From contig JARFXS010000003.1 in assembly GCA_029194465.1 (NCBI GenBank), positions 28,143 through 92,142 on the forward strand: 64,000 bases of DNA, read 5' to 3'. A program made the position numbers and the translations under genes. How positions within the stretch are numbered: position 1 is the first letter of the stretch; each line of letters begins with the position of its first letter. Below the pieces are notes generated by a model, which had not been told where the DNA came from, made no database searches, and worked only from the letters and a program-made list of their open reading frames with translations. The stretch comes from Candidatus Nitrosocosmicus sp. GTDB taxonomy: Archaea; Thermoproteota; Nitrososphaeria; Nitrososphaerales; Nitrososphaeraceae. Positions 38,725-50,207 of this stretch are shown here, piece by piece.

Positions 38725-39843
38725 ATAATAGATTATAAAGCAAAACTAATTCTAGATGATGGTTCTATTTTTGAAGGCAAAGGATTTGGCTTTCCAACAA
38801 GTGTGTCAGGAGAAATAGTGTTCAATACTGGTATGGTCGGGTATACCGAAACACTTACTGATCCATCATACCGGGGTCAAATATTGTGTTTTACATATCC
38901 TTCTATTGGTAATTACGGCGTTCCATCTCAGCAGGAATTAGACGATTTTGGTTTACCCAAATTTTTTGAATCTGAGAGAATTCAAACAAGAGGTATGATA
39001 GTTAATAATTTATCAAATGTCTCAAGTCACTGGTTATGTGAGAGGACTCTAGATCAATGGCTATTTGACGAGAAAATTCCAGGGGTTTGTGATGTGGATA
39101 CCAGAGAGTTAACAAAAAAGATTAGGTCGAATGGCGTCATGAATGCTAGGATCATAATGGAAAAGTCTGAAAACCAGGACGATGAAACTTTTGATTATGA
39201 TTCTTATAATTTTATGCCGGAGGTATCAATTAGCAAGCCTACCTATTACGGAAAAGGGTCATCTCCAAAAATAGTACTAATTGATACCGGTACTAAATCT
39301 AGCATTATATGAAACCTTTTAAGACTTGGATTCCAGGTAGTGAGGTTGCCTTGGAACTCCTCAATAGATCAGGTAATAGCCCAGAACCCGGCTGGTGTGG
39401 TTCTCAGCAACGGTCCCGGGGATCCGATAGTATGTAAAGAAACTATAGAGACTGCTTCTGAGCTAATAGAAAGATCCATCCCTACGCTTGGCATATGTTT
39501 AGGCAATCAAATTCTTGCTTTGGCAGGAGGTGCAAAAACACACAAGTTAAAATTTGGACATAGGGGTCAAAATAAAAGCTGTCGGGACCTAGTTTCAGAG
39601 CATACCCTAATAACAAGTCAGAACCATGGATATGGAATCGAGACAGAGAGCCTAGACAAGACTGATTTTGAAATATGGTTCAAGAATATTGATGATCAGA
39701 CAGTTGAAGGCATAAAACACATGGAGAAGCCAGTTATAGCAGTACAGTTTCATCCTGAAGCCTCACCTGGTCCTGACGACTGCTTGTATGTCTTTGATAA
39801 GTTTAAAGATCTAGTAAAGACACATAAAATCGTGACACCATAG
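38725..39843 (+). pseudogene. carA: Carbamoyl-phosphate synthase small subunit, in-frame TGA and no clear start
   Basis: This subunit frees ammonia from glutamine for CarB. Homologous sequence begins with 'YKAKLILDDGSIFEGKGFGFPT', but no ATG, GTG or TTG precedes it in frame; the first is GTG 38803, inside the domain. ATA codons at 38722-38727 sit where a start would be expected. A TGA at 39310-39312 interrupts 'GTKSSII*NLLRLGF', where Arg is typical. The glutaminase domain then continues in the same frame with Cys in 'GICLGNQ' and 'FHPEASPGP'. It is followed after 66 bp by carB. Confidence 0.88.
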
Positions 39844-39909
39844 AAAAGATATAAATTTAATTCCTAATGTTCATAGTTTTAGTCAAAATGTCACTTGTGA
39901 TGAAAATTA

Positions 39910-42900
39910 ATGCCTCGAAACCGGAATATAAATAAGGTCCTGGTACTAGGTAGCGGAGCAATAAAAATCGGAGAAGCAGGCGAAAGCTAGATCAAATATC
40001 TGGCCGCCATTTCGACTACTCTGGTTCTCAATGCTTAAAGGCCTTGAAAGAGGAAGGCATATCTAGTGTCCTTATTAATCCAAACATTGCAACCATTCAA
40101 ACAGATAGTAAATTTGCAGACAAAGTTTATTTGTTACCAATAAATAGGAATTATGTTGAACGAGTTATTGAAATAGAAAGACCTGATTCCATTATGCTAA
40201 GTTATGGTGGACAAACTGCATTAAATTGCGGAGTAGATCTATATGACAATGAAGTTCTTAGAAAATATGATATACGTGTTCTAAATACGTCTGTTGAGGG
40301 TATAAAGTTAACAGAAGATAGACAGGAATTTAAAGATGCGATGGTGAAAAGCAACGTTCCTGTTCTGGAAAGTGCTACTGCTTATTCATATGAGGAAGCC
40401 CTGAGAGTATCAAAGGAAATTGGCTTCCCCGTGATAATAAGGGTGGCATATACTCTAGGTGGACGCGGAGGTGGTGTAGCATATAATGAATATGATTTGC
40501 AGGAAATAGTTCAAAGAGGATTGTCTTTGAGTATGGTTCATCAGGTCCTGATTGAAAGATATGTTGGAGAATGGAAGCAGATCGAATATGAAGTAATGAG
40601 GGATTCTGTTGGAAACAACGTGATTATATGCAATATGGAAAATGTATTGGGGATGAAAGTTCACACTGGGGATAATATTGTTGTTGCCCCATCACAAACA
40701 CTGAATAATCACGAATATCATATGCTGCGAGATGCAGCCCTAAGGGCTACAACGTATTGTAAAATCAATGGCGAATGTAATATCCAATTTGGATTGAATC
40801 CATTGTCTAATGAATATTGCGCTATTGAAATTAACGCGCGACTGTCACGCTCTTCAGCCCTAGCTAGCAAAGCCACTGGTTATCCCTTGGCATATATGGC
40901 AGCAAAAATAGGTTTGGGATATACGTTACCCGAGCTTGTAAACACGATCACAAAAGTGACTTCAGCATGTTTCGAACCCGCGTTGGACTATATGGTAGTA
41001 AAAATGCCCCGCTGGGATTTCAGGAAATTTGAGCTAGTTAAAAGAAAATTAGGAAGTGCAATGAAATCTGTTGGTGAAGTAATGGCTATTGGGAAAAATT
41101 TTGAAGAAGTTATACAGAAAGCTATTAGGATGTGTGAAATCGGCAAGGACGGGCTGGTGGCAAATGACGGGGATGAAAATAAGTATGATTCCATAATTAG
41201 ACAAATTGAAAACTCAAAAGCTAATCACGATACTTCTATTATAGAAAAAATAGAATACTCATTAATTCATCCAGACGATGAAATAATTTTCAACGTTGCA
41301 AAAAGCAATAAAAAGGTTGGATTCAGTATTGATAGAATAAACAAACTCTCTTCTATAGATCCTTGGTTTCTAATTAAAATTAAGAATATTATTGACAAAG
41401 AGAATGAATTGAAAAATTCAAAATTTGACTTACATTTAATTGAAGAATCTAAGAAACTTGGATTTTCTGATAAACAAGTCGGTCGATGCTTGAATCTACA
41501 GGAAGATCAAGTTAGGGAGTTTAGAAAAAAATTCGGGATAACTCCGGTGGTAAAGCAAATTGATACATTAGCCGCCGAATGGCCCGCTAAAACAAATTAT
41601 TTATACGTAACATACAACGGCAAGTCCGATGACTTGTCATTTGGTGACGTTAAAAAAGACAGATCCGTAATAGTCCTTGGAGCTGGTCCATATAGGATTG
41701 GAAGTAGCGTTGAATTTGACTGGGCGACCGTTAACATGGTATTTGGTCTAAGAAAGAATGGGGTAAATAACATATCCATCATTAATTGTAATCCCGAAAC
41801 CGTTTCCACCGATTACGACGTTCCAGATAGACTATACTTTGAAGAGTTGACTTTGGAAAGGGTCTTGGATATTTATGAAAAGGAGAATCCGAAAGGTTTA
41901 GTAGCTTGTGTTGGTGGACAAAGTGCAAACAATTTAGTTTCTAAATTAAGCAATTATGATGTCCAAATCCTAGGGACGTCCAGCAGAGACGTAGATAATG
42001 CAGAGGATCGTTCTAAATTTAGTCATTTATTGGATGTGTTGGGAATAAAGCAGCCACCTTGGAAAATGTTTACCAATTTGGCAGAATCCAAAAGATTTGC
42101 GAATATAGAAGGCTATCCTGTTTTAGTAAGACCATCATATGTCTTAAGTGGCGCTGCCATGAAGGTTATTTGGAGTGAAACTCAGCTCGAGCAGTTCATC
42201 TTGGAAGCTTCAAGTGTAAGCCCTGATTATCCAATTGTAATAAGCAAATTTTTGGAAGAAGCCTCAGAGGTAGAAGTTGATGCAATTGGGGGCACAAATG
42301 AAATTGTAATTGGGTCCATTATTGAGCACATTGATAACGCAGGAATCCACTCCGGAGATGCTATGATGTGCATTCCACCATGGCGACTTAATCGGGAAAC
42401 AATGGAAACCATAATTGAAAACTCAGTTAAGATAGGTAAAGCATTGAATGTAAAAGGCCCACTAAACATCCAGTATTTGGTAAAGGATAATGAAGTTTAT
42501 GTGATTGAAGCTAATGTTAGGGCATCTCGTTCAATGCCTTTTGTATCAAAGTTCTATGACTTGAATCTAATTGAATTGGCGGCAAGATCTATCTTGGGAT
42601 ATGATTTTCAAACAGTAGATAATGAGCATTGGCTCAAGAAATCTGGCTTTGGAATCAAGGTACCACAATTTTCTTTTATGCAATTGGAGGGAGCTGATAT
42701 TGTATTGGGGGTTGAGATGCAGTCAACGGGTGAAGTTGCTTGTTTTGGGAACTCATTCTATGATGCTCTATCCAAATCATATTTAGCTGCGGGATACTCT
42801 TTACCCACTGCAGGAGCAGCATTAATTACAATAGGAGGAACAAGAAATAAGGAAAAACTACTTCCAATCGTTTCCCTAATATCTGCACTCGGTTTCAAAA

Positions 42901-43229
42901 TATTGGCAACTGAACATACTGCAGAATACTTTAAGAAATCTGGACTTGAAAATGTTGAATTAGTCTATAAAATTAGCGAGCCCGAAAGAAATCCAAACAT
43001 ACTGTCGCTACTTACAGAAAGGAAAATTAATTTTATTGTAAATATACCTTCTACATCCACAATTGAAAAATATGTTGGAATGCTTTATGATGAATATCAA
43101 ATACGACGCAAAGCAGTAGAAATGGGAATACCCGTTCTCACTACTGTGGAAAGTACAGTTTCATTCGTGAAAACTCTGGAGTGGACTAAGCACAATGAAC
43201 CGACAGTAAGACCAATGGATAGTTACTAA
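39910..43229 (+). pseudogene. carB: Carbamoyl-phosphate synthase large subunit with 26-bp insertion
   Basis: ATG 39910 opens 'PRNRNINKVLVLGSGAIKIGEAGE', then 26 extra bases (39985-40010, including TAG) break the frame. Directly after them the sequence resumes FDYSGSQCLKAL. Deleting 26 bases leaves 1098 codons exactly, the normal length. The two homologous ATP-grasp halves, 'VIIRVAYTLGGRGGG' and 'VLVRPSYVLSGAAM', and the C-terminal MGS-like domain are intact. The long open part from 40044 could begin at 'MKEEGISS' but would lack the first nucleotide-binding strand. Confidence 0.9.
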
Positions 43230-43255
43230 TAGGGTGTATTTTATAATCACTATTA

Positions 43256-44128
43256 CTAGTAAAGTAGCCCTGCTAAATCCACTTCCGAACCAATGATCGA
43301 CCCATCCATGGTAAACAAAAAAGCCTTTTCTACCGACCAGTTTAATCTATTTATCATGTTATCAAGCAAAGGTAATTTAGATTTTCCGCTTGTCCCAGAT
43401 GTGTTCCTATTTATCTTTCCATAGTAGTCTAGAATGTTATTGAAATGAGGCATGATAATCATTTCTAACCTCCTAGTGTTTTGTTTGTGATTTTTTTCGA
43501 ACAAATCTTTCTTGGTTAAATTGATTTTTACCCAAATTTTGTTACCCTGTAATATACTTCCTTCTTTTTGAATTATCGGATGCAAGTGTCCTACGATAAT
43601 CTTCTCTACATTCAATCCAATTCGAGGGAGAGTGTGACCATGTGTCAAAAGAATGTTGTCTAATTCCATCCCTTTTGAACGCATCAGATTAACATTTTCT
43701 GGTAGTAATTGCTTAATATTGCCATCATGATTGCCTGGAATGAGATAGATATTGTATAATTTGTTTAATGATTCTAAAAAATAAGGAACGTTATCCCACT
43801 CGGTTCTAGTTATAATTCTTAAGGATGATTTCAAATCACCAAGGATGATTAATTCATTGACACCAGTTTTCGAATGAATGTTGGTCAATAGCTTTATAGA
43901 TTCATCTATATTTTGTCTAGGATCAAATAATATGCCATTTCTTCTCATTTTTTCTTCCAAACCAATATGAATATCTGAAATGGCTAAAAAATTCTTGTAA
44001 CCTGAGGTCTCTATCATTAAGATGGGATGGGGATAAAGTGGAAAACACTTGCTTTTATTAAAATTTATATCTTCAATCATAGGGTCTTTATTGGTTAATT
44101 TCCAAAACCTGAAAAATGCAAGTTTCAC
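43256..44128 (-). CDS. Metallophosphoesterase (calcineurin-like)
   Basis: 290 residues, or about 274 from Met17 (44080). All metal-site motifs occur in order: ISDIHIG, ILGDLK, PGNHDGN, THGH and GHLHP. It resembles the archaeal ICC-like group often near DNA-repair helicases; no helicase is adjacent here. Substrate unknown. Divergent from the 100-residue gene starting at 44188. Confidence 0.87.
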   Translation of the reverse strand: MKLAFFRFWKLTNKDPMIEDINFNKSKCFPLYPHPILMIETSGYKNFLAISDIHIGLEEKMRRNGILFDPRQNIDESIKLLTNIHSKTGVNELIILGDLKSSLRIITRTEWDNVPYFLESLNKLYNIYLIPGNHDGNIKQLLPENVNLMRSKGMELDNILLTHGHTLPRIGLNVEKIIVGHLHPIIQKEGSILQGNKIWVKINLTKKDLFEKNHKQNTRRLEMIIMPHFNNILDYYGKINRNTSGTSGKSKLPLLDNMINRLNWSVEKAFLFTMDGSIIGSEVDLAGLLY

Positions 44129-44187
44129 TTATATGTATGTATGATGTACTATATAATGATATTTTTTTGACCCAAAATAGTTTTCCC

Positions 44188-44490
44188 ATGAAGCAATGGC
44201 ATTTGGAACATGTTGAAAAAACTATTAAAAAATTTATTACAGGATTGTCAGAAACTGCCAGTATATGGGAAAAACGCCAACACAAAAGGTATGGAACTAT
44301 AGCAAATTGCTGTAAGCAGGTAGATTATGATCTTAAGCATGGAGTCACAATAGATGAGGTTATCCAAGTTTTGCAAAAGATCAAAGATGACGAGACTTTT
44401 GCTCCGGTGATGCAAAGTGAGAACGCTATACTAAGATTTAATGAGATAGAGAAATATGTGCTCTCATTAAAGAATCCTCGAGCAGAATAA
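44188..44490 (+). CDS. Hypothetical helical protein
   Basis: About 100 residues from ATG 44188; the upstream extension to 44116 looks non-coding and would overlap the divergent gene. Charged and helical, with one Cys pair (ANCCKQ). No family recognised. Confidence 0.5.
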   Translation: MKQWHLEHVEKTIKKFITGLSETASIWEKRQHKRYGTIANCCKQVDYDLKHGVTIDEVIQVLQKIKDDETFAPVMQSENAILRFNEIEKYVLSLKNPRAE

Positions 44491-44546
44491 TCTGTTGTTT
44501 TACTATTACCTTAACACGTTGTAGTATTTCTTTTCAGCAGCCAATT

Positions 44547-45239
44547 TCAAGAACTATTTGAATACAATGTATAATTGTGAATATTAGATCCCTGTGCGCG
44601 ATCTGTTACCGGAATTGTAAATGAAGCGGTCGACAATGGAGGTATATCGTAGGGTTCTGACTGGGCTTTCCATACACTAATTAGATCATCATTTTTATCA
44701 TACAAGGATGCAATTACGGTCGTGCTAGTGGAAATATTATTCATATTGTTTGTAATTCTACCACTTATATAGTAGAATCCAGTCGCATCTAATTTGGAAC
44801 TTGTAGAATGTATTTTAAGATCCTTTTCGGTGGTTTTTGTCCCCTCATAAGTAAAGCTGACCGTATAATTTCTTATTAGACTGTTGTAATTCTTATCATA
44901 TATGAGAACATCGAAAGGAGTTTCTTCAGATGGGCCTAACGGATGCACAGCAACTTGATTGCTGTAATTACCCAATATGGTATTATTTGCATCCAAAATT
45001 AATGCATGCACAAAAATGTTATCCAACGTCATATTCATATTATTTTGAGCTATGCCAATAATGTGATTGAATTTGTTCTGATCTTGGGTCAAGTGGGTTT
45101 GTACTACTTCTAAGGCAAACAATGGTTCATTACTTGCTAGAGCAAATGACATATTGCATATCACTAGAACAGAAATTAAGAGACAGGATATGGTTTCTAA
45201 CAAATTATTTGAGATATAAATTACAAACACATTTTTCAT
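44547..45239 (-). CDS. Exported FxLYD-like beta protein
   Basis: 230 residues. A signal segment (about 14-38, ending SFALAS) is followed by two immunoglobulin-like beta domains: residues near 65-130 ('NNMNMTLDNIFVHALILDANNTILG') and 150-225 ('GFYYISGRITNNMNNISTSTTVIASLYDKNDDLI'). This fits the FxLYD pattern seen in thaumarchaeal surface proteins. Many N-x-T/S sites would suit glycosylation. Role unknown. Confidence 0.75.
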   Translation of the reverse strand: MKNVFVIYISNNLLETISCLLISVLVICNMSFALASNEPLFALEVVQTHLTQDQNKFNHIIGIAQNNMNMTLDNIFVHALILDANNTILGNYSNQVAVHPLGPSEETPFDVLIYDKNYNSLIRNYTVSFTYEGTKTTEKDLKIHSTSSKLDATGFYYISGRITNNMNNISTSTTVIASLYDKNDDLISVWKAQSEPYDIPPLSTASFTIPVTDRAQGSNIHNYTLYSNSS

Positions 45240-45290
45240 TAGTCTTATTTGCAGGAAATGATTAGATTAACTTTTGGTGTAGTCTTAAAA

Positions 45291-45302
45291 TAATATATAT
45301 TT
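45291..45302 (+). promoter_or_regulatory. TATA-box candidate for trmI
   Basis: TAATATATATTT lies about 26-37 bp before the TTG start at 45328. That spacing would put the transcript start at or next to the codon, giving a leaderless mRNA. Visual call only. Confidence 0.4.
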
Positions 45303-45327
45303 AGCCCTAAATAAATAAAAGAAATCC

Positions 45328-46095
45328 TTGATAATATCAGAAGGCTCTTTTGTCTTATTTTTTTTTAACAGTGATAAGAAATGGCTCGTACGGATTGAAA
45401 ATGAAAAGAAATTACATACTCACCTTGGGAGTATTGATGTAGGCTCAACGATTGGTTTAGAATATGGATCGCATATTCTGACGAATAAAGATAAAAAAAT
45501 TTTCCTTTTGCCTCCAAACACATATGATTTCGTAATGAAATCCCAGAGAACCACACAAATAGTTTACCCGAAGGACTATGGATATATAGCGGCAAGAACG
45601 GGCCTTAGAAATGGTTCTAAAGTCTTAGAAATTGGCACGGGAAGTGCCGCCCTGTCTACCTTTCTTGCAAGTATTGTCATGCCGGAAGGCCACGTTTACA
45701 CATTTGATGTTAATGAGGATTTTATGTCCATAGCAAAGAAGAATCTGGAAAAATCCGGTATGGATGCATACGTAACTCAGGGGATATATGACCCTGAGAA
45801 AATAGATCAAATCCGAGACGTTGATTTGGTCATTATCGACCTTGGTGATCCTTGGAATTATTTAGATGTTATTTATCCATCTATGAAGAGCGGTGCTTCA
45901 GTAGTTTGTATATGTCCTACAATGAATCAATTGGAAAACTTGGCAACCCATTTCTTTCATGGTGGTTTTATTGATTCAGACTGTGTAGAGACATTCATCC
46001 GTAAAATAGAGGCCAGGGAAGGGAAAACACGTCCATCCATGAGGATGATAGGGCATACTACGTACCTAGGTTTTGCAAGAAAAGTTTTGAGATAG
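45328..46095 (+). CDS. trmI: tRNA (adenine-N1)-methyltransferase TrmI
   Basis: 255 residues from TTG 45328. It makes m1A at positions 57/58 of tRNA. A small N-terminal beta domain precedes a Rossmann methyltransferase with motif I 'VLEIGTGSAALS' and 'HVYTFDVNEDF', then 'DLVIIDLGDPW'. The C-terminal strand 'RPSMRMIGHTTYLGFARKV' is typical. The product is full length and intact. Confidence 0.9.
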   Translation: MIISEGSFVLFFFNSDKKWLVRIENEKKLHTHLGSIDVGSTIGLEYGSHILTNKDKKIFLLPPNTYDFVMKSQRTTQIVYPKDYGYIAARTGLRNGSKVLEIGTGSAALSTFLASIVMPEGHVYTFDVNEDFMSIAKKNLEKSGMDAYVTQGIYDPEKIDQIRDVDLVIIDLGDPWNYLDVIYPSMKSGASVVCICPTMNQLENLATHFFHGGFIDSDCVETFIRKIEAREGKTRPSMRMIGHTTYLGFARKVLR

Positions 46096-46410
46096 GTAGC
46101 TTCTTCTAGAGAGGTGGATTTCTATTTTCCTGCTGCTATCAAAATCTAGTCCATACTGTATGCGTCTAGAGTCATTCTACCTTTGAGCAAAGTCAAAGAA
46201 TGTTTAGATACTTACCAACCGACATAGAAAATATCTACCCTAATTCAAGCGGACTATGTTAGGTTTGATTACTAACGTTATTATTCATTAGTCAAATTGT
46301 ATGTCTAATGCATTCCGATAGATCATTTAACCCTGTCTATTGTTAGTTATTTGAATAGTACTCGATAAAGGATTATTAGTGTTACCAAGTCTGAAGCTGT
46401 TGCAGGCTAC
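46096..46410. other. Intergenic stretch, no supported gene
   Basis: About 315 bp between convergent trmI and the prenyl synthase. Nothing recognised. Confidence 0.4.
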
Positions 46411-47289
46411 CTAAGAGAATGAACTAAGATTGGTCAAATCTTGTAATATCTTTTTCGAATGATGATTACTTTCAATACCATCGAGTTCTTTTTTGGCAAG
46501 GCGTGAATAATTGAGATATGTATTCTCCATTATTTCGATAAATATGTTATCCTCGTCATTTTGTTTGACAAGTATATTAAACAATCTTTCTTCATTATTA
46601 TAATCAACTAAATCATCATGGATCTGATAAGCAATACCCAGAAGCCGTCCGAAATTTGCAAGAGCATTGATTTGGTCTTCGTTTCCATTTGCCAGTATTG
46701 CGCCGATTTTAGCTGAAGCCTCAAACAATGAAGCCGTTTTATTTTCGATGACAGTGATGTATTCCTCTTGAGAAATCTTGTGATTCTTAACGAGTCGTAA
46801 CTCAAGCATCTCACCTTCACTCATTTTAATTGATGCTGTTGATAGCTCTTGGGTAACGCGATTATTATTGGTCTTGGCACTAATATTTAATATGATGCCT
46901 AAGATGAAATCCGCTGTGAGAATACTTGCGTTATAGCCATATTTTACATGAAAAGATGGTAAGCCTCTCCTGATGTTATCTGAATCAATTATGTCATCAT
47001 GTATAACTGATTCTGTATGTAGTAATTCAATTGCTGAAGAAACGGCAAAAATATTTTCCCTCGACTTTGAGTTTAGGGAGCTAATATTGTCATTGTTAAT
47101 AGTTTCGGCTGCTAGAGTCAAGATCAACGGTCTTATTCGTTTACCACCCTGACAAGCATACTTGAGTGGAAGATAAAATTCTGACCAAGAATACGTATCT
47201 ATCTCTCTCGATAAGGATTCATTAATCTTATTAATGTATTCATTAAACCTTTCAACAAATGGATTTAACTGAAAGTCTCTTTCATTCAA
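46411..47289 (-). CDS. Polyprenyl (geranylgeranyl-type) diphosphate synthase
   Basis: 292 residues. The Asp-rich motifs HDDIIDSDN (about 97) and YQIHDDLVDY (about 222), plus the isopentenyl-PP site 'GGKRIRP', place it in the trans-prenyltransferase family that makes C20 or longer chains for archaeal lipids. It is slightly shorter than most family members at the C-terminus, where the last helix is cut after 'NLSSFS'. Chain length cannot be set from sequence alone. Confidence 0.88.
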   Translation of the reverse strand: MNERDFQLNPFVERFNEYINKINESLSREIDTYSWSEFYLPLKYACQGGKRIRPLILTLAAETINNDNISSLNSKSRENIFAVSSAIELLHTESVIHDDIIDSDNIRRGLPSFHVKYGYNASILTADFILGIILNISAKTNNNRVTQELSTASIKMSEGEMLELRLVKNHKISQEEYITVIENKTASLFEASAKIGAILANGNEDQINALANFGRLLGIAYQIHDDLVDYNNEERLFNILVKQNDEDNIFIEIMENTYLNYSRLAKKELDGIESNHHSKKILQDLTNLSSFS

Positions 47290-48229
47290 TAATAATTCCT
47301 AGCCTACATAAGTAATTTGCTCTGAACTTATTAATGCTTGTTTTCAATATAACTACGTTATTCGTAGGATCTTAAAAGAATTTATCGGACTTATTAGACC
47401 AAGGATAGTCGCTCTAAATAAATCCTGTAAAAAGCATACTACTTTTATTTTTTAAAATCAGAGATCTACATGATATCTTATTTTTCAATCTAATGTATGA
47501 TACATTTAAGAGAAAAGCTAAATACTTAATAATAACTAACAGATTAAATTGTTTTTTAAAATATCTCTTATTTTTTTAGACTGTGTTGCAATCTGATGGT
47601 CGATATTGATTTACAATCAATACACTGAGTAGGATGTTTTATGCCACAAATAATTTCGATAGGGGTGCAAATCATGTTTTAGCTTCGGGGACTTGATTTT
47701 CAATATGGGTGATTTCTCTAATATCACATTCAAATGAAGAATATTACAAGGACATGCAAGCAGCAACAAATATTTTCCGATGCTAGTAATAATGTATATT
47801 ATTTATTCAAATGTTTAAAATTTTATGACACTCCTGGATTCGTTCCAATTTATTTGCTGTTAACAAAGTAGAAGATGGATGAACGGGTTAGATGACATGG
47901 TATTCTTAGGATGCTTGATAAGCAGATGATACAATTAACGTTGTAGTGAATCAGCATAATAGTCACTCCAATATGGGAGGAAGGTTCTAATTTAATATTC
48001 ATTTATTGTAAGAATTGAAATCTGAATTATCTTGTGTAGTAACGCCGCTGTTTGATACCTACGCACTTTTTCTCAATTATTTCTAATATGCCAATCCTCT
48101 GGATATCACAATCTAATGGTTTAATTCTTGTCAATAAGTGCAGAATTCATCTAATGTTCAATTATACTCTACTATCATATATAGATAAGAAAAAAAATTT
48201 AAATCATTAATGTCTTCCTAAGTGAATTA
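47290..48229. other. Intergenic stretch, no supported gene
   Basis: About 940 bp, AT-rich. It marks the change from gene-dense to gene-poor DNA. No reliable frame or RNA was seen. Confidence 0.4.
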
Positions 48230-48885
48230 ATGAGTTCATTTTATGTACTTGATTCGGATTCAGTGCTTATTAGACCCACTACTGTAGCCGATATTCCCGA
48301 AATTGTAAAGTTGCAGGAAGAATCTTTTGCCGATTTAGCAAAGATTGGTAATATTTGGCATCCTGACGAATTAAAAAGTCATCTGGATATATTCCCAGGG
48401 GGTCAGCTTGTTGCTGAGCTTGATAAGAAAATTGTGGGGTCAGCTACAAGTCTAATTGTTCAATTAAATCCTATTTACGCAGACCACACTTGGGAGGGAA
48501 TTACGGGGAATGGAATGCTTACAACCCATTTTCCAGCTGGTGATACTCTTTATGGGGCGGATCAACACATCCTCGAGTTAGACATAGGGGAATAGGTCAC
48601 AAATTGTACCAAGGGAGAAAGGAAATTGCAATGGGATTGAATTTGAAAAGAATGATTGGGGGTGGTAGATTATATAATTACTGTGAATATTCTGAAAAAT
48701 TATCGCCATTAGAATATGCTCGGAATGTTGTAGCCTGTAAATTGCACGATCTGGTGTTAAGTTTCGATCTTATTAATGGATTTGATTTTATCAAGATCCT
48801 TCCCAATTATCTTGAGGATGCTCGCTCCTTAAACTTCGCTAGCTTTATTGAATGGATTAATCCTCATTACCAACTGAATAAATAA
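48230..48885 (+). pseudogene. GNAT acetyltransferase with one-base frameshift
   Basis: Part one (48230-48595) gives 'LIRPTTVADIPEIVKLQEESF', then 'WEGITGNG' and 'GDTLYGAD'. The acetyl-CoA loop RVRHRGIGHKLY is only readable in the +1 frame just after, continuing into 'MIGGGRLYNYCEYSEKLSP' to 48885. Adding one base near 48562 (GATTCAACA rather than GATCAACA) restores 219 codons. This GNAT subgroup often accompanies carbon-nitrogen hydrolases; none is adjacent. Confidence 0.8.
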
Positions 48886-49419
48886 GATCGAGTAATGAGT
48901 AAAATCATCCCAAATTGTGTTAATATGTTTTGGGCTTTGTATTTCTATGGCTCCAAAGATGCCGAGGAAGATTATCTTTGGTTGACCTTCGTGAGTGTTC
49001 TTTTTTGTTCCTTGGTTGACAAATTGACCGATTAGCCCTTAGAAGATGAGACTAGAATCAATGGTTATTTAAGCTCTGTAGGACTTAGATCTAATACTTT
49101 TTCTCGTAAGTGAAAGTCAAAACAAGACATAATTTTCGAGTACTCCTATGAAAATCAGGATTGTTTCCTGGTGAATAGTGAAAATCCCCATAAAGTCGAT
49201 GCAAATAGTCATTTTCACTTCGGCTAATTTTCAGTATACGAAGCATATTTAATTTGACACTGGGCTCAAATCAAAATGCGGCTAAAAGTAATTAACTCTC
49301 ATTAATGGTATTCAAAAACCGTCGATTCATCTTAGAATTGAATGATTGTAAGTACTTACTAAGTTTTATTCTATGAATTATCTGAAATGATTAATATAAT
49401 CAGTTATAAATGATATAAC
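48886..49419. other. Decayed or non-coding stretch
   Basis: About 534 bp with only very short frames. No feature supported. Confidence 0.4.
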
Positions 49420-49936
49420 ATGGATGCTTATGATTGTATAGTAACCAAACTCGAGGTTAGAGAATTTGACGATCAGAATAGTGTATCTACAGAAATAAGG
49501 TTAAAAATTTTGGAATCAGCCAGGCTTACTGGTAGTTCTCTAAATACCCAGCCCTGGAGATTTATAGTCATACAGAATAAAGAGAGATAACCTTATGAAA
49601 TTATCCAACGATAGCACTAGTGGAAAATGGATATCCGGGGCTAATTTCGCAATAATTGTTTTGACTAATCCTTATTTTCGTTTTCACCTAATAGATGCTG
49701 GCAAAGTAGTACAGAATATGCAGCTAGCTGCATGGAACTACGGTGTCGGTTCTGCCTTGTTTACAGGCATAGAAGAGGATCGAATTAGAAAAGATTTCTC
49801 TATTCCAATTGAATATAAACCTGTGATAGTAGTGGGATTCGGTTATCCAAGAAAGAAAATTGACGGAAAGACAAAAAAGAAAAATAGGTTGACAATGCAC
49901 GAATTGGTTTCCTTCGAAGAATATGGAAAATCTTAG
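49420..49936 (+). pseudogene. Nitroreductase-family protein with one-base insertion
   Basis: The FMN-binding nitroreductase fold is visible: 'EVREFDDQNSV', then 'ARLTGSSLNTQPWRFIVIQ' and, after the break, 'DAGKVVQNMQLAAWNYGVGSALFTG' and 'VIVVGFGYPRKK'. The frame is lost at 49588, where AGATAAC contains an extra T that creates TAA; without it the gene reads NKERNLMKL and is 172 codons. ATG 49420 is the start. Confidence 0.78.
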
Positions 49937-50207
49937 CCCAAAATCTACTAATTAATCTATGATCAAAACGAGAAATAGTGAAAAGCATCTACTTACTGGC
50001 TTTTGATTTCTACTTTCAAGTTACAAAAAGGAAGAAATATGACTTGCACGGACCTCGATTTTGGTAATTTTTGATGATTTAAGGTATGCGGTCGCCACTT
50101 CATATTATGCCTCTTAAGGTTTATTGGTTTAAGAACTCTTTTATACTATGACTGAAGAGGTCCGTTCCCCACAATAAATTTTTAAAGGATAAAGTGGCAT
50201 TAATAAT

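Noticed and set aside
21005..39312. TGA reassigned to an amino acid
   Set aside because: Several intact genes here end in TGA, and the in-frame TGAs stand at sites where different residues are expected.
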